A stretch of DNA of 64,000 nt from Kitasatospora sp. NBC_00240 (GTDB taxonomy: Bacteria; Actinomycetota; Actinomycetes; Streptomycetales; Streptomycetaceae). Positions 35,494 through 44,583 of this stretch are shown here, in pieces. Made by a program: the position numbers and the translations under genes. The stretch lies in the NCBI RefSeq assembly GCF_026342405.1, contig NZ_JAPEMU010000002.1:186001-250000 (forward strand). Direction: 5' to 3'. Each line of letters begins with the position of its first letter. Position 1 is the stretch's first letter. Under the pieces are notes generated by a model that worked only from the letters and a program-made list of their open reading frames with translations, was not told the DNA's origin and searched no databases.

Positions 35494-35862
35494 ATGACCA
35501 TGGTCCGCATCAAGGCTCTCGCCGCCCTTGCCATTGTCGCGGGGAGCGTGAGCGGCGCATCGACCGCCGCTGCCGACACTCCGAGTGAGGTCTGCACCTC
35601 CCTGGACGGAGGGTCCCTCTGCATCCACGAGTACAGCAACGGCTACAACGTCTGGTTCGCGAACCCGGTGTGGGGGGCTAAGAAGACCCTCCGCCTCGGA
35701 CTCCGATGCAACGACGGGTACCGCTACGACCAGGGAGCCTTCACGTCGATGCCGGGAACGAACAGGTCGTACTTCTTCGGGATCGGCCTGAAGGACTGGT
35801 GTGCTCCGTTGCTGTACGACGCCGCCGTGGGCGGCTGGTACGAGGGTCACTACGTGACGTGA
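35494..35862 (+). CDS. small secreted four-cysteine protein (family member B)
   Basis: 122 residues; ATG preceded by GGAGGATCC. Residues 1-27 are a signal peptide ('ALAALAIVAGSVSGASTAAA' with an Ala-x-Ala cleavage site). The mature part has four cysteines ('EVCTS', 'SLCIHEYSNGYNVWF', 'LRLGLRCND', 'KDWCAPLLYD') and the pattern 'SYFFGIGLKDWC' that recurs as 'KYFFEVGVKNWC' in the pseudogene at 62102-62480. It is related more loosely to the protein at 12411-12845. Function unknown. It stands alone, with strong hairpins downstream. Confidence 0.8.
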   Translation: MTMVRIKALAALAIVAGSVSGASTAAADTPSEVCTSLDGGSLCIHEYSNGYNVWFANPVWGAKKTLRLGLRCNDGYRYDQGAFTSMPGTNRSYFFGIGLKDWCAPLLYDAAVGGWYEGHYVT

Positions 35863-36292
35863 CACGCCATCCGGCGTCTTCCCGGACCGTCGCGGCTCAT
35901 CGCCTCTCGGGCAGACGATCCCCAGAACCGGGGAGCCGCCGGTGGAGATTCAGGCTGTGCTGATGAACCGGATGAGGCTTCTCCCAGGTCGCCGTCGTCC
36001 ACGAGGAAGGCACTTTCTGCGTGCACCCCACCCGGACGGCGGTGAAGCGCTCCGAGACATTGCCCCACCGGGACGCACCACGGGGGCGGCTCCACCGGCC
36101 TGGCCGGTGGAGCCGCCCCCGTTCCTGCCGGAGGGGCCCGGCAGGAACGCCGACGCTTCCCGTCCGCAGGTCGATGAGCACAGCCCTCGACGCGTCCGCG
36201 TGGCTCCGAGCTTGGTGCTCGCGGTGGCGGTGTGCCGTCCCGTTCAGGGGTCCAGCGGCGGGGTTGGGGCCTTCACGCACCCTACGGAGGGG
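35863..36292. other. 430-bp convergent intergenic region
   Basis: It separates the secreted protein gene (plus) from the partition operon end (minus). Apart from the double hairpin at 36080-36148 nothing is recognised. Confidence 0.5.
36080..36148. terminator. double hairpin terminator between convergent genes
   Basis: The first hairpin is 36080-36122: perfect 21-bp arms around a single base, starting ACGGGGGCGGCTCCACCGGC. The second starts one base earlier than the first ends: 11-bp arms 36121-36131 and 36138-36148. Both strands would form the stems, fitting a bidirectional terminator. Confidence 0.75.
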
Positions 36293-37537
36293 TCAGATCA
36301 GCGGCCCCTCATTCTTCAGCGCTGTAAGGAACAGGTCCATCGCTGCGGAGTAGACGTGGACGGCGGTCCGGGCCCGTCCCACCATCCTCAAGTCATTGGG
36401 CAGTTTGGAGGCGATCTCGTAGATGCCCGGGCTCACCCGGTGGCTGGACTGTCGCCCGGCCGGCACGTCCCCCTCACGCCGCAGGAAGAAGTCCTCCGCC
36501 AGGGCCAGCTGGGCGCTGGTGTCACCCGGCAGGTACAGGCGCATCGCGGCATCCACGTACTGGGCCACCGTCAGTGGCCTCCCACTCCCCTCCCGGTCCT
36601 GCGCCACTCTTGAGCTCAACACCGTGACGAGGTCGGGGGCGAAACGGAAAGGAATGGTGTGCCACTGGTTCTTGCCGAGTTTCAGGTCCATCGTGCTTTC
36701 GGTCCAGGATCTCAGCACGGCCTGTCCCGCGGTGCCGCCGGCGCCTCGCCGTGGGGTCGGCTCCCTGCCCGTGCCGCCTTCCCCGCCGAGCCCAGGCATA
36801 TCGGTGGCCCCGCCCTCGGGATCCGTGATGCCGTACCCCGACGACCGCGCCTGCCGCTCGTCGGCGGAGACGTGCGGGACACCCGCCACCACAGCATGAA
36901 TTTCAGGGAGCGCCTGCCCATGCCGGCCCGCACGGTCCTCGTCCAGGGCGGGGACCACCGGACCCGCCTCGGGCGAGGAGGGATGCGCGGTATCGGGCTC
37001 AGGCGGAGCAACCCGGTGCCCGCTCACCACCGTCGCGGCGTCCGAGGCCGAACCGGCCGGCGGAACAGCCGCCTTCAGGAGGTCCTGGGCCTGCGGTGGG
37101 GAAAGCTCGACCGCAGGCTTCACCGCTGCCGCAGGCGGATGTCCGGCGCCCTCTCCAAAGGTTTTACCCGGAAGAACGGTCGGAGCAGGGGTCGCCTCCC
37201 CGGCGGCGTTCAGGTCGGGCCGCGCCGGGTCGGGAGACGCCGCCGGGGAGATGCCCGGGGCGAGCCACGGGCTGACATGCTGGCTCGAGAGGACTGCTTC
37301 CGCAGGCGCCACCGGTGGGACGACGTCATCGGGGAGCAGGGACGGGGCGCCGCTTTCTGCGGTGGCGACGGCGGAGACGCCCTGGCCGACGAAGGACCGG
37401 CTCACCAACTCGTCGACGTCACCTCCGAACACGTCGGCGCCCCGCTGTGCACGCGCCGCCTGCGCGCGGGCGGCGGCCCTGCGCGCGGCGGGCGTCATGC
37501 TGAGGCCGGCCGTCTTCTTCTTGGGCTTCTCAGGCAT
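36293..37537 (-). CDS. ParB-like partition partner with ribbon-helix-helix-like C-terminus
   Basis: 414 residues starting 'MPEKPKKKTAGLSMTPAARR'. A basic N-terminus is followed by about 230 residues of Pro/Ala-rich linker. The C-terminal domain (from about residue 290) reads 'NQWHTIPFRFAPDLVTVLSS', then 'RPLTVAQYVDAAMRLYLPGD': a beta strand followed by two helices, the layout of a ribbon-helix-helix DNA binder. No ParB CTPase or HTH motif is present. Its start overlaps the end of parA by 8 bases, so the two are coexpressed. This makes it the likely centromere-binding protein of a ParA-type system; the CCTAC arrays nearby are candidate sites. Confidence 0.7.
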   Translation of the reverse strand: MPEKPKKKTAGLSMTPAARRAAARAQAARAQRGADVFGGDVDELVSRSFVGQGVSAVATAESGAPSLLPDDVVPPVAPAEAVLSSQHVSPWLAPGISPAASPDPARPDLNAAGEATPAPTVLPGKTFGEGAGHPPAAAVKPAVELSPPQAQDLLKAAVPPAGSASDAATVVSGHRVAPPEPDTAHPSSPEAGPVVPALDEDRAGRHGQALPEIHAVVAGVPHVSADERQARSSGYGITDPEGGATDMPGLGGEGGTGREPTPRRGAGGTAGQAVLRSWTESTMDLKLGKNQWHTIPFRFAPDLVTVLSSRVAQDREGSGRPLTVAQYVDAAMRLYLPGDTSAQLALAEDFFLRREGDVPAGRQSSHRVSPGIYEIASKLPNDLRMVGRARTAVHVYSAAMDLFLTALKNEGPLI

Positions 37538-38477
37538 CGACTTCCTCGACCGCTACGGGGCTGGCAATCCTCCACTCGTCGCGAGGGCTGTCGATCCGCT
37601 CCAGGATTTCCTCGACCAGCGCGGTGTAGCGCTTGCCCGGCGGGTGGTTGGGGAACTGGACGACGACCGGTCCGGTCGGTCCGTAGCAGTCGGAGATCCG
37701 GACGTCGCTGCGGATGTCGGTGACGAACGGGGACAAGCCCTTGCTCGCCATGCCGTTCATCACGAAGACGTCCTGGGCGGTCCATTTCGACTCGGAGTTC
37801 GAGTCGTTGAGCAGCACGCCGAGGAACTGGGGGTTGCACTCGCCGCGGGTGAGCTCGTTGACCTTCTCCACGGTCGGCTTGATCACCAGTGCGCCCTTGA
37901 CGGTCTGGCGCTGGGGGTTCATGACCGTGATGACGTAGTCGGCCGCGGCGTAGGCGATGGCGTTGAGGGAGGACATGGAGGGCGGCGTGTCGATGATGAC
38001 GAAGTCGACGAGGCCGGTGAGGTGTTTGATGAGCAGTCGGCGCAGGATCGGCGTGGTGGTGAAAGGCTGGGTGATGAGCGCGTTCTGAGCTGCCGTCATG
38101 GTGCTCTCCTCGGAGGCGAGGAGGTAGAGGCGGCCGGCGCCGGCGAAGTCGCTCAGGATCTCGCTCTGGTCGAACATGATCTCGTCGAGCGGGGTGATGG
38201 GGATGCCCTGCAGGGCGTGCTGGAACACCAGGCCGAGCGAGCGCAGGATCCGCTCACCCTTCAGGTCGACTCCTATGGCCTCGCCGGCCTGTGCCTGCGG
38301 GTCGAGGTCGACGATCGCGACATCGAACCCCGCCATGGCCAGCCGGGTACCGACGTTGACGGTCGTGACCGTCTTCCCGATGCCGCCCTTCTGGCTGGCG
38401 ATGGCGATGACGGTCATGGGGCGGTCCGCCACGTCCTCGTCGAGGGGTGGGGTGCCCGCCTGGTGATCAGCTGCCAC
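37530..38477 (-). CDS. parA: ParA-family partition ATPase
   Basis: 315 residues from a GTG at 38477 that has CAGAGG eight bases upstream; an ATG at 38585 would add 36 residues and one at 38417 would remove 20. The deviant Walker A 'IASQKGGIGKTVTTVN' sits near the N-terminus, then Walker A' 'VAIVDLDPQAQAGEAIGVDL' and Walker B 'FVIIDTPPSMSSLNAIAYAA'. It is an ATP-dependent nucleoid-bound motor for segregating a low-copy replicon. The presumed DNA-binding partner overlaps downstream; the repeat array at 39033-39329 lies upstream. Confidence 0.92.
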   Translation of the reverse strand: MAADHQAGTPPLDEDVADRPMTVIAIASQKGGIGKTVTTVNVGTRLAMAGFDVAIVDLDPQAQAGEAIGVDLKGERILRSLGLVFQHALQGIPITPLDEIMFDQSEILSDFAGAGRLYLLASEESTMTAAQNALITQPFTTTPILRRLLIKHLTGLVDFVIIDTPPSMSSLNAIAYAAADYVITVMNPQRQTVKGALVIKPTVEKVNELTRGECNPQFLGVLLNDSNSESKWTAQDVFVMNGMASKGLSPFVTDIRSDVRISDCYGPTGPVVVQFPNHPPGKRYTALVEEILERIDSPRDEWRIASPVAVEEVDA

Positions 38478-39806
38478 GGTCTGTGCCTCTGCGATCTCGA
38501 GCTTTTGCTGTGGTGTGGACGCGTCGCGACACGTTGTCGGGCCACGAAGCGTCGCAGTCTTGAGGGATATCTGCCCGATCCACATGCAATCGAGCCCCGA
38601 GCCGAAGAGCTTCTGACGCTCTGCAGTTCATTGATGCTACGACGCGACAGGACACTAGCAGGCGATAGAAACACGGATACCGGATTCTTCTTGCGCGTGT
38701 GTGGGTGTAGGCCCAAAGGCTCAAGAACTTGGGCCCGGAGGCCTGACGGGGGATCAAATTCTCGAACATATGATCCGCCGTGAATCTTTTGCGCCACCGG
38801 GTAGTGCCGCTTCCACGGGCCCCGCTGCTCCGGCAGGGGGGTGTGCAACCACGCGGGTGATCATGGGATGCTGCCCGATGGGATCGAGCAGGTCCTTCGG
38901 TTCATCCGCTCGGCGGGTGCACCTGTCGAGCAAGCCGATCGCACGTCCATGGGTGCGCGGACGGATACCCGCGTCGTGGGATGCGTGCGGAGGTGGGTGC
39001 CTGAGGGGGTGCAGGTGTGCGTCTGCGGATGGCTACTCGCATCGCTACAGAGATGAATGGCTGCCGAGGTGCATGGATGCCTGGGTATGTCTGCGAGTGC
39101 CTATTGGAGTGTAGGTGTACATCCCTACACGCATCCCTACTTGGCTACTTGCATCCCTACAACGCTTCCTCGCCCCCGCGCGTCGGATGGCCGGGTGTAG
39201 CTACAGGCCTACATACCTGTCTGCCTACAAGCGAGCCTTCCGGTAATACTGCAGCGTGCTTTCGCGGGGCTCGCGGCCGATCCCGCAGCGGCGGTCTTGC
39301 CGGTCAATCTGCCTACCTGTATCCCTACAACACCAGGTAGAAGCATTCTCAGGTCGCAGTCACGGGAGTCGGGGAGCCGGCCGTCCGACCGCAGCGCCCC
39401 GCAGGCTCAGCCGAGGGGAACTTCTCCCTCAACGCCTCCGGGGCAGCACGTCACCTGCATCACCGTCGCCGCCACCGCGGGTGGATCGCGCGAATGTGCA
39501 CTGGACACACCTCGGCCCTCGAAGAGTAGGCGTCCTGCCCAACGGCACGACGCACTGCGTGACTACTGTCGGTATCGCTCCATCCACGCAGCGGATAATC
39601 CGGGGATGTCGACCACGGGCCGACGGACTTCCCGGGGCCGGCCCAGTGGAACGAACGGAATCCGTGACCGCCCGTGGCCTCCGACCGAGACGCACTCGGG
39701 CAGACGCTTCAGCGGCCATGGGGAGCACTGCCGAACATGCAATGCCGCCGCTGCCGGCACGCGTCATGGGTCTCCCGGCTGCGGTCCGCTCAAGAGAGGA
39801 GGCTCG
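38478..39806. other. 1.3-kb region upstream of parA with repeat array
   Basis: No gene is convincing on either strand. It contains CCTAC array 2 (39033-39329) and should hold the divergent promoters for the parA operon and the GGDEF gene. Base composition is uneven, with many short GCATCC and CTAC words. Confidence 0.5.
39033..39329. repeat. CCTAC repeat array 2, candidate centromere/operator of parA locus
   Basis: CTAC words occur at 39033, 39045, 39125, 39137, 39145, 39157, 39201, 39209, 39225, 39313 and 39325; pairs are repeatedly 12 bp apart (33/45, 125/137, 145/157, 313/325). The fuller unit GCATCCCTAC is exact at 39131 and 39151 and nearly so at 39039, 39119 and 39319. Confidence 0.75.
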
Positions 39807-40562
39807 ATGTCACCCGACATCGACAATGTCTTGGCCGCTGCTCGATCGCGCCTGCAGCACAACGGTACCGACCTTGCTGCCCGCCATACTTGGGAGGGAC
39901 TTGTCGATCTTGCCGACACGTTGCAGGGCAAGGTGACCGCTCTGCAGGCGAAGATCGCGGATCTCACGCAGTGCCTCGATGAGGCCCGGCATGATCCGCT
40001 CACCGGCTTGCCCACCCGGGTAGCCTTCACCACCGCTGCCAGCGCCGTCATCACCGCCCACCCCGACGTTCTGGTCGTGATGCTTGATGCCGATGGGCTG
40101 AAACGGGCCAATGATGCCTACGGCCATGAGTTCGGTGACGTCCTCCTCCAGCAGTTCGCAGCCCGTCTCGTGGCCTGGGCCGGTCCCGACGCCGCCGTCG
40201 GGCGCCTGGGCGGGGACGAGTTCGCCGTCGTCCTTTCCCACCAGGACGGCAGCGACCAGGAACAGCGCCTGATCGCACTGCGGGCCGGTCTCTCCCAGCC
40301 CGTCCTACACGCCGGCCGTTCCCTCCGGGTTTCCGCGTCCATCGGAGCGAGTCGAACCGGTGAGTGCGGGCACCGGTCGCTGGGTGCGGCCCTGCGCCTC
40401 GCCGATCAGCGGATGTATGAGGAGAAGGGGCGCGGTCGCCGCGGACGCCGCGCGCTCCCGGCCCGGCCGCGAGTCTGCTTCGCGCATGACATGTGTCGGA
40501 GGACCGGCTTCCTGGGACTGACGGCACGTCATTTCCACGGTCGGGTGCTCCGCAGGGCGTAG
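39807..40562 (+). CDS. GGDEF-domain protein, probable diguanylate cyclase
   Basis: 251 residues; ATG after AGAGGAGGCTCG. Residues 1-60 are a soluble helical region, with no membrane segment or sensor domain. The GGDEF domain begins at 'ARHDPLTGLPTRVAFTTAAS', has 'VVMLDADGLKRANDAYGHEF' and the intact active-site 'GGDEF' at about 135-139, and ends 'LADQRMYEEKGRGRRGRRAL'. The inhibitory RxxD site five residues before GGDEF is absent. It should make cyclic di-GMP from two GTP. Its 3' end overlaps that of the convergent pucR gene by 34 bp. Confidence 0.88.
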   Translation: MSPDIDNVLAAARSRLQHNGTDLAARHTWEGLVDLADTLQGKVTALQAKIADLTQCLDEARHDPLTGLPTRVAFTTAASAVITAHPDVLVVMLDADGLKRANDAYGHEFGDVLLQQFAARLVAWAGPDAAVGRLGGDEFAVVLSHQDGSDQEQRLIALRAGLSQPVLHAGRSLRVSASIGASRTGECGHRSLGAALRLADQRMYEEKGRGRRGRRALPARPRVCFAHDMCRRTGFLGLTARHFHGRVLRRA

Positions 40563-42058
40563 CAGGCGATGTGCAGCGCCAACCGCTGTTCCGGCGCGTC
40601 CGGATCGACTCCGCAGGCACGGATGCGTTCGATCCGGCCCAACACCGTGTTGCGGTGAACGCCAAGTCTGCTGGCGGCCTGGCCGGTCGAGCCGGCGCAG
40701 TCCAGGAGCACGCTGAGCGTCTCGACGAGCACGTCGGTGCGGGGATCTGCCGCCAGGTCGGCCAGCAGTACCAGGGCTGCGTCGGCGATCTCTGCCAGGG
40801 GCAGCCGGGCCAGCACCACTCGCGGGCCCAGCTCGCCGTACAGTTCGACAGAGTTCTCGCCGTTCCTGCCTGCGACTTCGGCCGCCAGGTCCGCTTCGGC
40901 GACGGACTGGCGCAGGCCCTTCAGCCCCGTGGCGGGCTGGCCGATTCCCGTGGCCAGGGCGATCGGAATGCGGGCGCCGGCGAGGCGTCGGCGGATCAGG
41001 TCGGCCAGCAGGGCCGGGTCGGCGGACTCGCCGGTGAACCAGGTCACCCATCCGCGCGGCATCGGTACCAGCGGGAGCTGGGGGAACGCCTCCTGCCAGG
41101 CAGCGACGATTCCGGGAGTGATCGCGTCCAGTGCGCAGACCTCTCCCTCAAGGGGGCGCAGACACACGGCGACGTGGGTCCCGTCGAGGCGCCAGCCCGC
41201 CTCGCGGGCGATCTGCTCCACGTCGGTTCGACCGGCCGTGCTGTGCAGGGCCGGCGGGCCCTTGGGCAACGTTGCCTCCCCGTTCAGCAGAGCTTCCAGG
41301 AGGAGCCGGTCCTTGCTCGCCTGGTGGGCCGACGACAACTGCGCGTGGGCTATGGCTGCCGCCAGCGGAGCGCGTGCCACTCGCAGGATGGTTTCCACTG
41401 TCTGGACCCAGGAAGGCGAGGGGGTGGCAAGGTGCGCCACCAGCTCCGCCCAAGGGCGTCCGTCCGGGCCCGGGACGGGGACTCTCACCTGGTGCGGATC
41501 ACCGGCTGGCCGGTTGTCGGCCGCCCGGCCGGCCAGCGTGTGCCCGTCGGGGGTCACCAGGACGACACGGACACCCGGTACCTCGTTGTTGATCACTGCC
41601 ACGATGTCCTGTGGTCGGTGGCGCTCACCGAGGAGCACCGCGCAACGGGCGGTCAGGCGGCACCGGACCGCCTCGGTGTCCGCGATCGTCGCTGCGAGTT
41701 CGAGGGCCTGCTCGGCCGGATCATCCACGGTGAAGAGAGGGACCCGAAGCCGCTCCGCCAGCTGCTTGGTGGAGTCGGTGACGGAGATCTCCGACGGTGC
41801 CACCACGCAGGAGGCGTTGCGTTCCCAGGCGAACCGCAGGGCGGACTCCAGCGCCCAGACGCCGGGAGCCGCCGCCGGGTGCACCACCAGGGCGGTGTTG
41901 GGCGCGCACCGTCGGGCCTGCGCCAGGTCCGAGATCAGGCTGACGCCGGTGACATGCTGGTCGAGATGGGGTGCGGCCACCAGGTGCGCCCGGCCCAGGG
42001 GCCCGGAGTGCACCAGCTCCGCCACCGTCAGTGGGCCCGGTGGACGCTGGCGGTTCAC
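40529..42058 (-). CDS. PucR-family transcriptional regulator of the hydantoin island
   Basis: 509 residues. The N-terminal PucR sensory domain has 'LTVAELVHSGPLGRAHLVAA' and 'GVSLISDLAQARR'. A degenerate GGDEF-like region follows, then the C-terminal HTH: 'TLSVLLDCAGSTGQAASRLG', 'VHRNTVLGRIERI' and 'LHIACYALR'. The start overlaps the stop of the DUF917 gene as ATGA, so it is the last gene of the minus-strand unit and is probably its regulator. PucR relatives respond to purine- or amide-type nitrogen sources. Confidence 0.9.
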   Translation of the reverse strand: MNRQRPPGPLTVAELVHSGPLGRAHLVAAPHLDQHVTGVSLISDLAQARRCAPNTALVVHPAAAPGVWALESALRFAWERNASCVVAPSEISVTDSTKQLAERLRVPLFTVDDPAEQALELAATIADTEAVRCRLTARCAVLLGERHRPQDIVAVINNEVPGVRVVLVTPDGHTLAGRAADNRPAGDPHQVRVPVPGPDGRPWAELVAHLATPSPSWVQTVETILRVARAPLAAAIAHAQLSSAHQASKDRLLLEALLNGEATLPKGPPALHSTAGRTDVEQIAREAGWRLDGTHVAVCLRPLEGEVCALDAITPGIVAAWQEAFPQLPLVPMPRGWVTWFTGESADPALLADLIRRRLAGARIPIALATGIGQPATGLKGLRQSVAEADLAAEVAGRNGENSVELYGELGPRVVLARLPLAEIADAALVLLADLAADPRTDVLVETLSVLLDCAGSTGQAASRLGVHRNTVLGRIERIRACGVDPDAPEQRLALHIACYALRSTRPWK

Positions 42059-43179
42059 CTGCGGCCTCCCTCACGGGGATGGCACACCGGGAACCCGAAC
42101 GCGCGGGGCCCGGCGACTGCGAGACCCCGGGAGCTGTGCCACATGGGGGCCGCGGGGATGACCAGCACGTCGACGTGATCGCCGACGATCACCCCTTCAA
42201 GGCCCACCAGGCGCAGCTTCTGCCGGTCGAACAGGCAGAGTATGTCCGGTACCGCAGCTGCCACGGCGCCGTCGATCAAGGCGAGCAGCAACTCGTTCTG
42301 CGCCTCCAGGCGGACGGTCCGACCGGCCCTGCCGTACTCGTCGACCACGATGCTGGTCGGCATGGACGGGTAGTGCCGGGTGCCGACCGAGGGGCTGCTG
42401 TGGCAGAGTTCGCTGATCCGGCCGCTCGCCAGGAGACGGGCTCCCATGGTGTGTGCGAGGCCCGCGAGCGCGCTGCTACGGCCGGACGCCGTGGCCAGCA
42501 GACGGCCGGCGCGCAGGATCCGGCTGGTCGATCCGGTGATCGCCGCGTTGCGAAGCTCCCCGGCAGTCGCCGGATAGAGCGCGCAGATCATGAAACCACC
42601 TGACGCATCCACCACACCGCGCAGCAGCCGGTCGGCACGCTCCGACCGGGTGTCCAGCACGACCACGTCACCGCTCTGGCTCGCCCCGGCCAGTGGGGTG
42701 ACGGGGAGTCCTCCCAGTGCGTACGTGGTCTGGTGGATCAGCGGGAGGATTCGGCCCATGCCGTCGCAGTCGACCAGCGGCAGCCCGAGCGCGGCGGCTG
42801 CGGCGATTGGGAAGAGGGCGTTGGGGCCGGCCGCGTTGAGCGACACGATCGCGTCCAGGCGCCGTCCGACGCGTTCCTCCAACGCTCTGACAGCCAGGGT
42901 GAATTCGTCTCCGAAGGGTGGCAGTTCGATCAACGGCGCGAACCCTCCGACGGCTCCCACTGCCGCGCACATGGCCTCCGGTGGAAGGGATGCGAGGTCG
43001 AGCAGCGGCACCGGTCCGTGTTTGCGCAGCAGCTGGGTGACGCACAGCGTCACACCGTCCACCCCTGCTGCGCCCATCGCCGAGCACAGGAGCTGGTTGC
43101 CCGCCACCATCGCCGGCACGTCCTGTGCCGAGATCGCCTGTACCGAGTCGGCCGTCAGGCGGTCCGGATCGATTCTCAC
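42055..43179 (-). CDS. DUF917 family protein (thiohydantoin desulfurase-like)
   Basis: 374 residues from a GTG that overlaps the previous stop (GTGA). Family landmarks: 'GNQLLCSAMGAAGVDGVTLC' near the N-terminus, 'GPVPLLDLASLPPEAMCAAV', 'LVDCDGMGRILPLIHQTTYA' in the middle and 'VFCLF'-like 'PDILCLFDRQ' late. Known DUF917 members include S-methyl thiohydantoin desulfurase, which converts sulfur-bearing hydantoins to hydantoins in ergothioneine breakdown. Next to hydantoinase genes a similar role is plausible, but the substrate is not established. Confidence 0.8.
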   Translation of the reverse strand: MRIDPDRLTADSVQAISAQDVPAMVAGNQLLCSAMGAAGVDGVTLCVTQLLRKHGPVPLLDLASLPPEAMCAAVGAVGGFAPLIELPPFGDEFTLAVRALEERVGRRLDAIVSLNAAGPNALFPIAAAAALGLPLVDCDGMGRILPLIHQTTYALGGLPVTPLAGASQSGDVVVLDTRSERADRLLRGVVDASGGFMICALYPATAGELRNAAITGSTSRILRAGRLLATASGRSSALAGLAHTMGARLLASGRISELCHSSPSVGTRHYPSMPTSIVVDEYGRAGRTVRLEAQNELLLALIDGAVAAAVPDILCLFDRQKLRLVGLEGVIVGDHVDVLVIPAAPMWHSSRGLAVAGPRAFGFPVCHPREGGRR

Positions 43180-44555
43180 GAGGTGGCCTCCGGTTCGCCG
43201 CCGCTGCCGGCCCGGATTTGGAGGCGGCAGATTCTCAGGTAGCCGACCGCTGCGGCGGTCGATCTGACGATGCGTTCGCTGCCAGGTCGCGCGCCGTTGG
43301 TCGCGACCTGGACCATTGCCTGCTGCTCGGCCTGGGACTGCACTTCGTCGAGTTCGTCCGACGCTTCGACCGGGACCAGCAGGTCCAGCCAGGCGCTCGG
43401 CTCTGTGCAGGCGGCTCCTACCGCCGCGAGATCGGCGTCCTGGCGAGTCAGCGTCAGCGTGTCGCCGTTGGCGGAGCAGAGCCGCTCGGCCACGTCGAGC
43501 CCGACCTCGTCGAGGGGGGCGATCACTTCTATCGGCTGCGGGTGCTCGGCGAGCCAGGTGGCGGCATCCGCGGCCTCGGCCACCGGTTTGACGGACACCA
43601 CCGGCTGGGGCGTGGTGAGTCGTGCCCCGAACTCTCCTGACAGGTCGGATTCCACGTGGGGCAGGCCGTCGCGGACCTGGCCCACCAGGATGGTCGACCT
43701 TCCCGCCAACGCGATCAGGGCGTTCGGCCGCTCCGCCAGTACCGCGACGCCTGTCAGGGTGGTGGCGCGGGTCGCGGAGAGCCCCAGCACCGGCAGTCGG
43801 TGAAAGCGCCTCGCCGGGACACGGCCCCCGTCGGCGGTGGCGAACCAGCAGGAGACCCCCGGGCCGAGGCGGCTGGTGGCGGACTCGCAGGTCGTGACCA
43901 GCTCTTCGGCTGCGCCGAACAGCGCCGCGTTGACGATGGTGGTCGCCTCGCGTTCCAGCAGGCCCAGGCCGCCCAGCTCGTGGGACAGGCAAAGTCGCGC
44001 GTTCGGGAAGACCTCGAGTACCCGGGTCGCGACGCGTTCCTCGTGGGCTGCGGTGGCACTGGCTCCGGTGGCGGTGACCGCTAGGGCTGTGAGCCCGAGT
44101 GCTTTGGCCACGTCGGCGCAGTCTCCGGCGGCGTCCGAGTCCAGTCGGGCCAGCTCGGTGCCGAACAGGTCGTGGCCGCCCGTGACGCTTCCGCGCCAGG
44201 CGACCAGGGAGCGTACGAGATCCGAGGGGTGCGTTCCGGGGACGAACCCGCGCGGTGCGCGGGGCAGGATCCGGATGGCCGCCACCGACCGGACTTTCGG
44301 CACCGTCCAGCCGCCGGAGTGGCCGGCATGGCCATCATCGTCGCCGCTGCGGAGTGTCGCCTTCAGGACGGCGGAAACGTCCCAGGTCACCGACTCGACC
44401 GTGGACGCCTTGGAGCGGGCGAGGCCGCGGAGCAGGGCGTCCACCGTGGAGGATACTGATCCGGCCATGGGCACCGTGGCCGTGGCGAGGACCTGCCATC
44501 GGTCCAGCAGGACCCCGTACGCGTTCTCCCTACCCAGCCGCACACCGATGCGCAT
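43176..44555 (-). CDS. hydantoinase/oxoprolinase-like protein, short form
   Basis: 459 residues from the ATG at 44555, preceded by GGAGGGAGATCG. The N-terminal fold 'MRIGVRLGRENAYGVLLDR' resembles the start of hydantoinase A, though the usual 'DIGGTFTD' motif is altered. 'LCLSHELGGLGLLEREATTI' and 'NAALFGAAEELV' match the HyuA block that follows its N-terminal domain. The C-terminal domain of full HyuA is reduced. It may be a partner of the DUF917 protein, whose start it overlaps; a true HyuA is encoded at 51622-53664. Confidence 0.75.
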   Translation of the reverse strand: MRIGVRLGRENAYGVLLDRWQVLATATVPMAGSVSSTVDALLRGLARSKASTVESVTWDVSAVLKATLRSGDDDGHAGHSGGWTVPKVRSVAAIRILPRAPRGFVPGTHPSDLVRSLVAWRGSVTGGHDLFGTELARLDSDAAGDCADVAKALGLTALAVTATGASATAAHEERVATRVLEVFPNARLCLSHELGGLGLLEREATTIVNAALFGAAEELVTTCESATSRLGPGVSCWFATADGGRVPARRFHRLPVLGLSATRATTLTGVAVLAERPNALIALAGRSTILVGQVRDGLPHVESDLSGEFGARLTTPQPVVSVKPVAEAADAATWLAEHPQPIEVIAPLDEVGLDVAERLCSANGDTLTLTRQDADLAAVGAACTEPSAWLDLLVPVEASDELDEVQSQAEQQAMVQVATNGARPGSERIVRSTAAAVGYLRICRLQIRAGSGGEPEATS

Positions 44556-44583
44556 CGATCTCCCTCCACGAGCGGACGCCATC

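Noticed and set aside
37251..38783. 510-codon plus-strand frame opposite parA
   Set aside because: Antisense of ParA, whose Walker motifs are clear.
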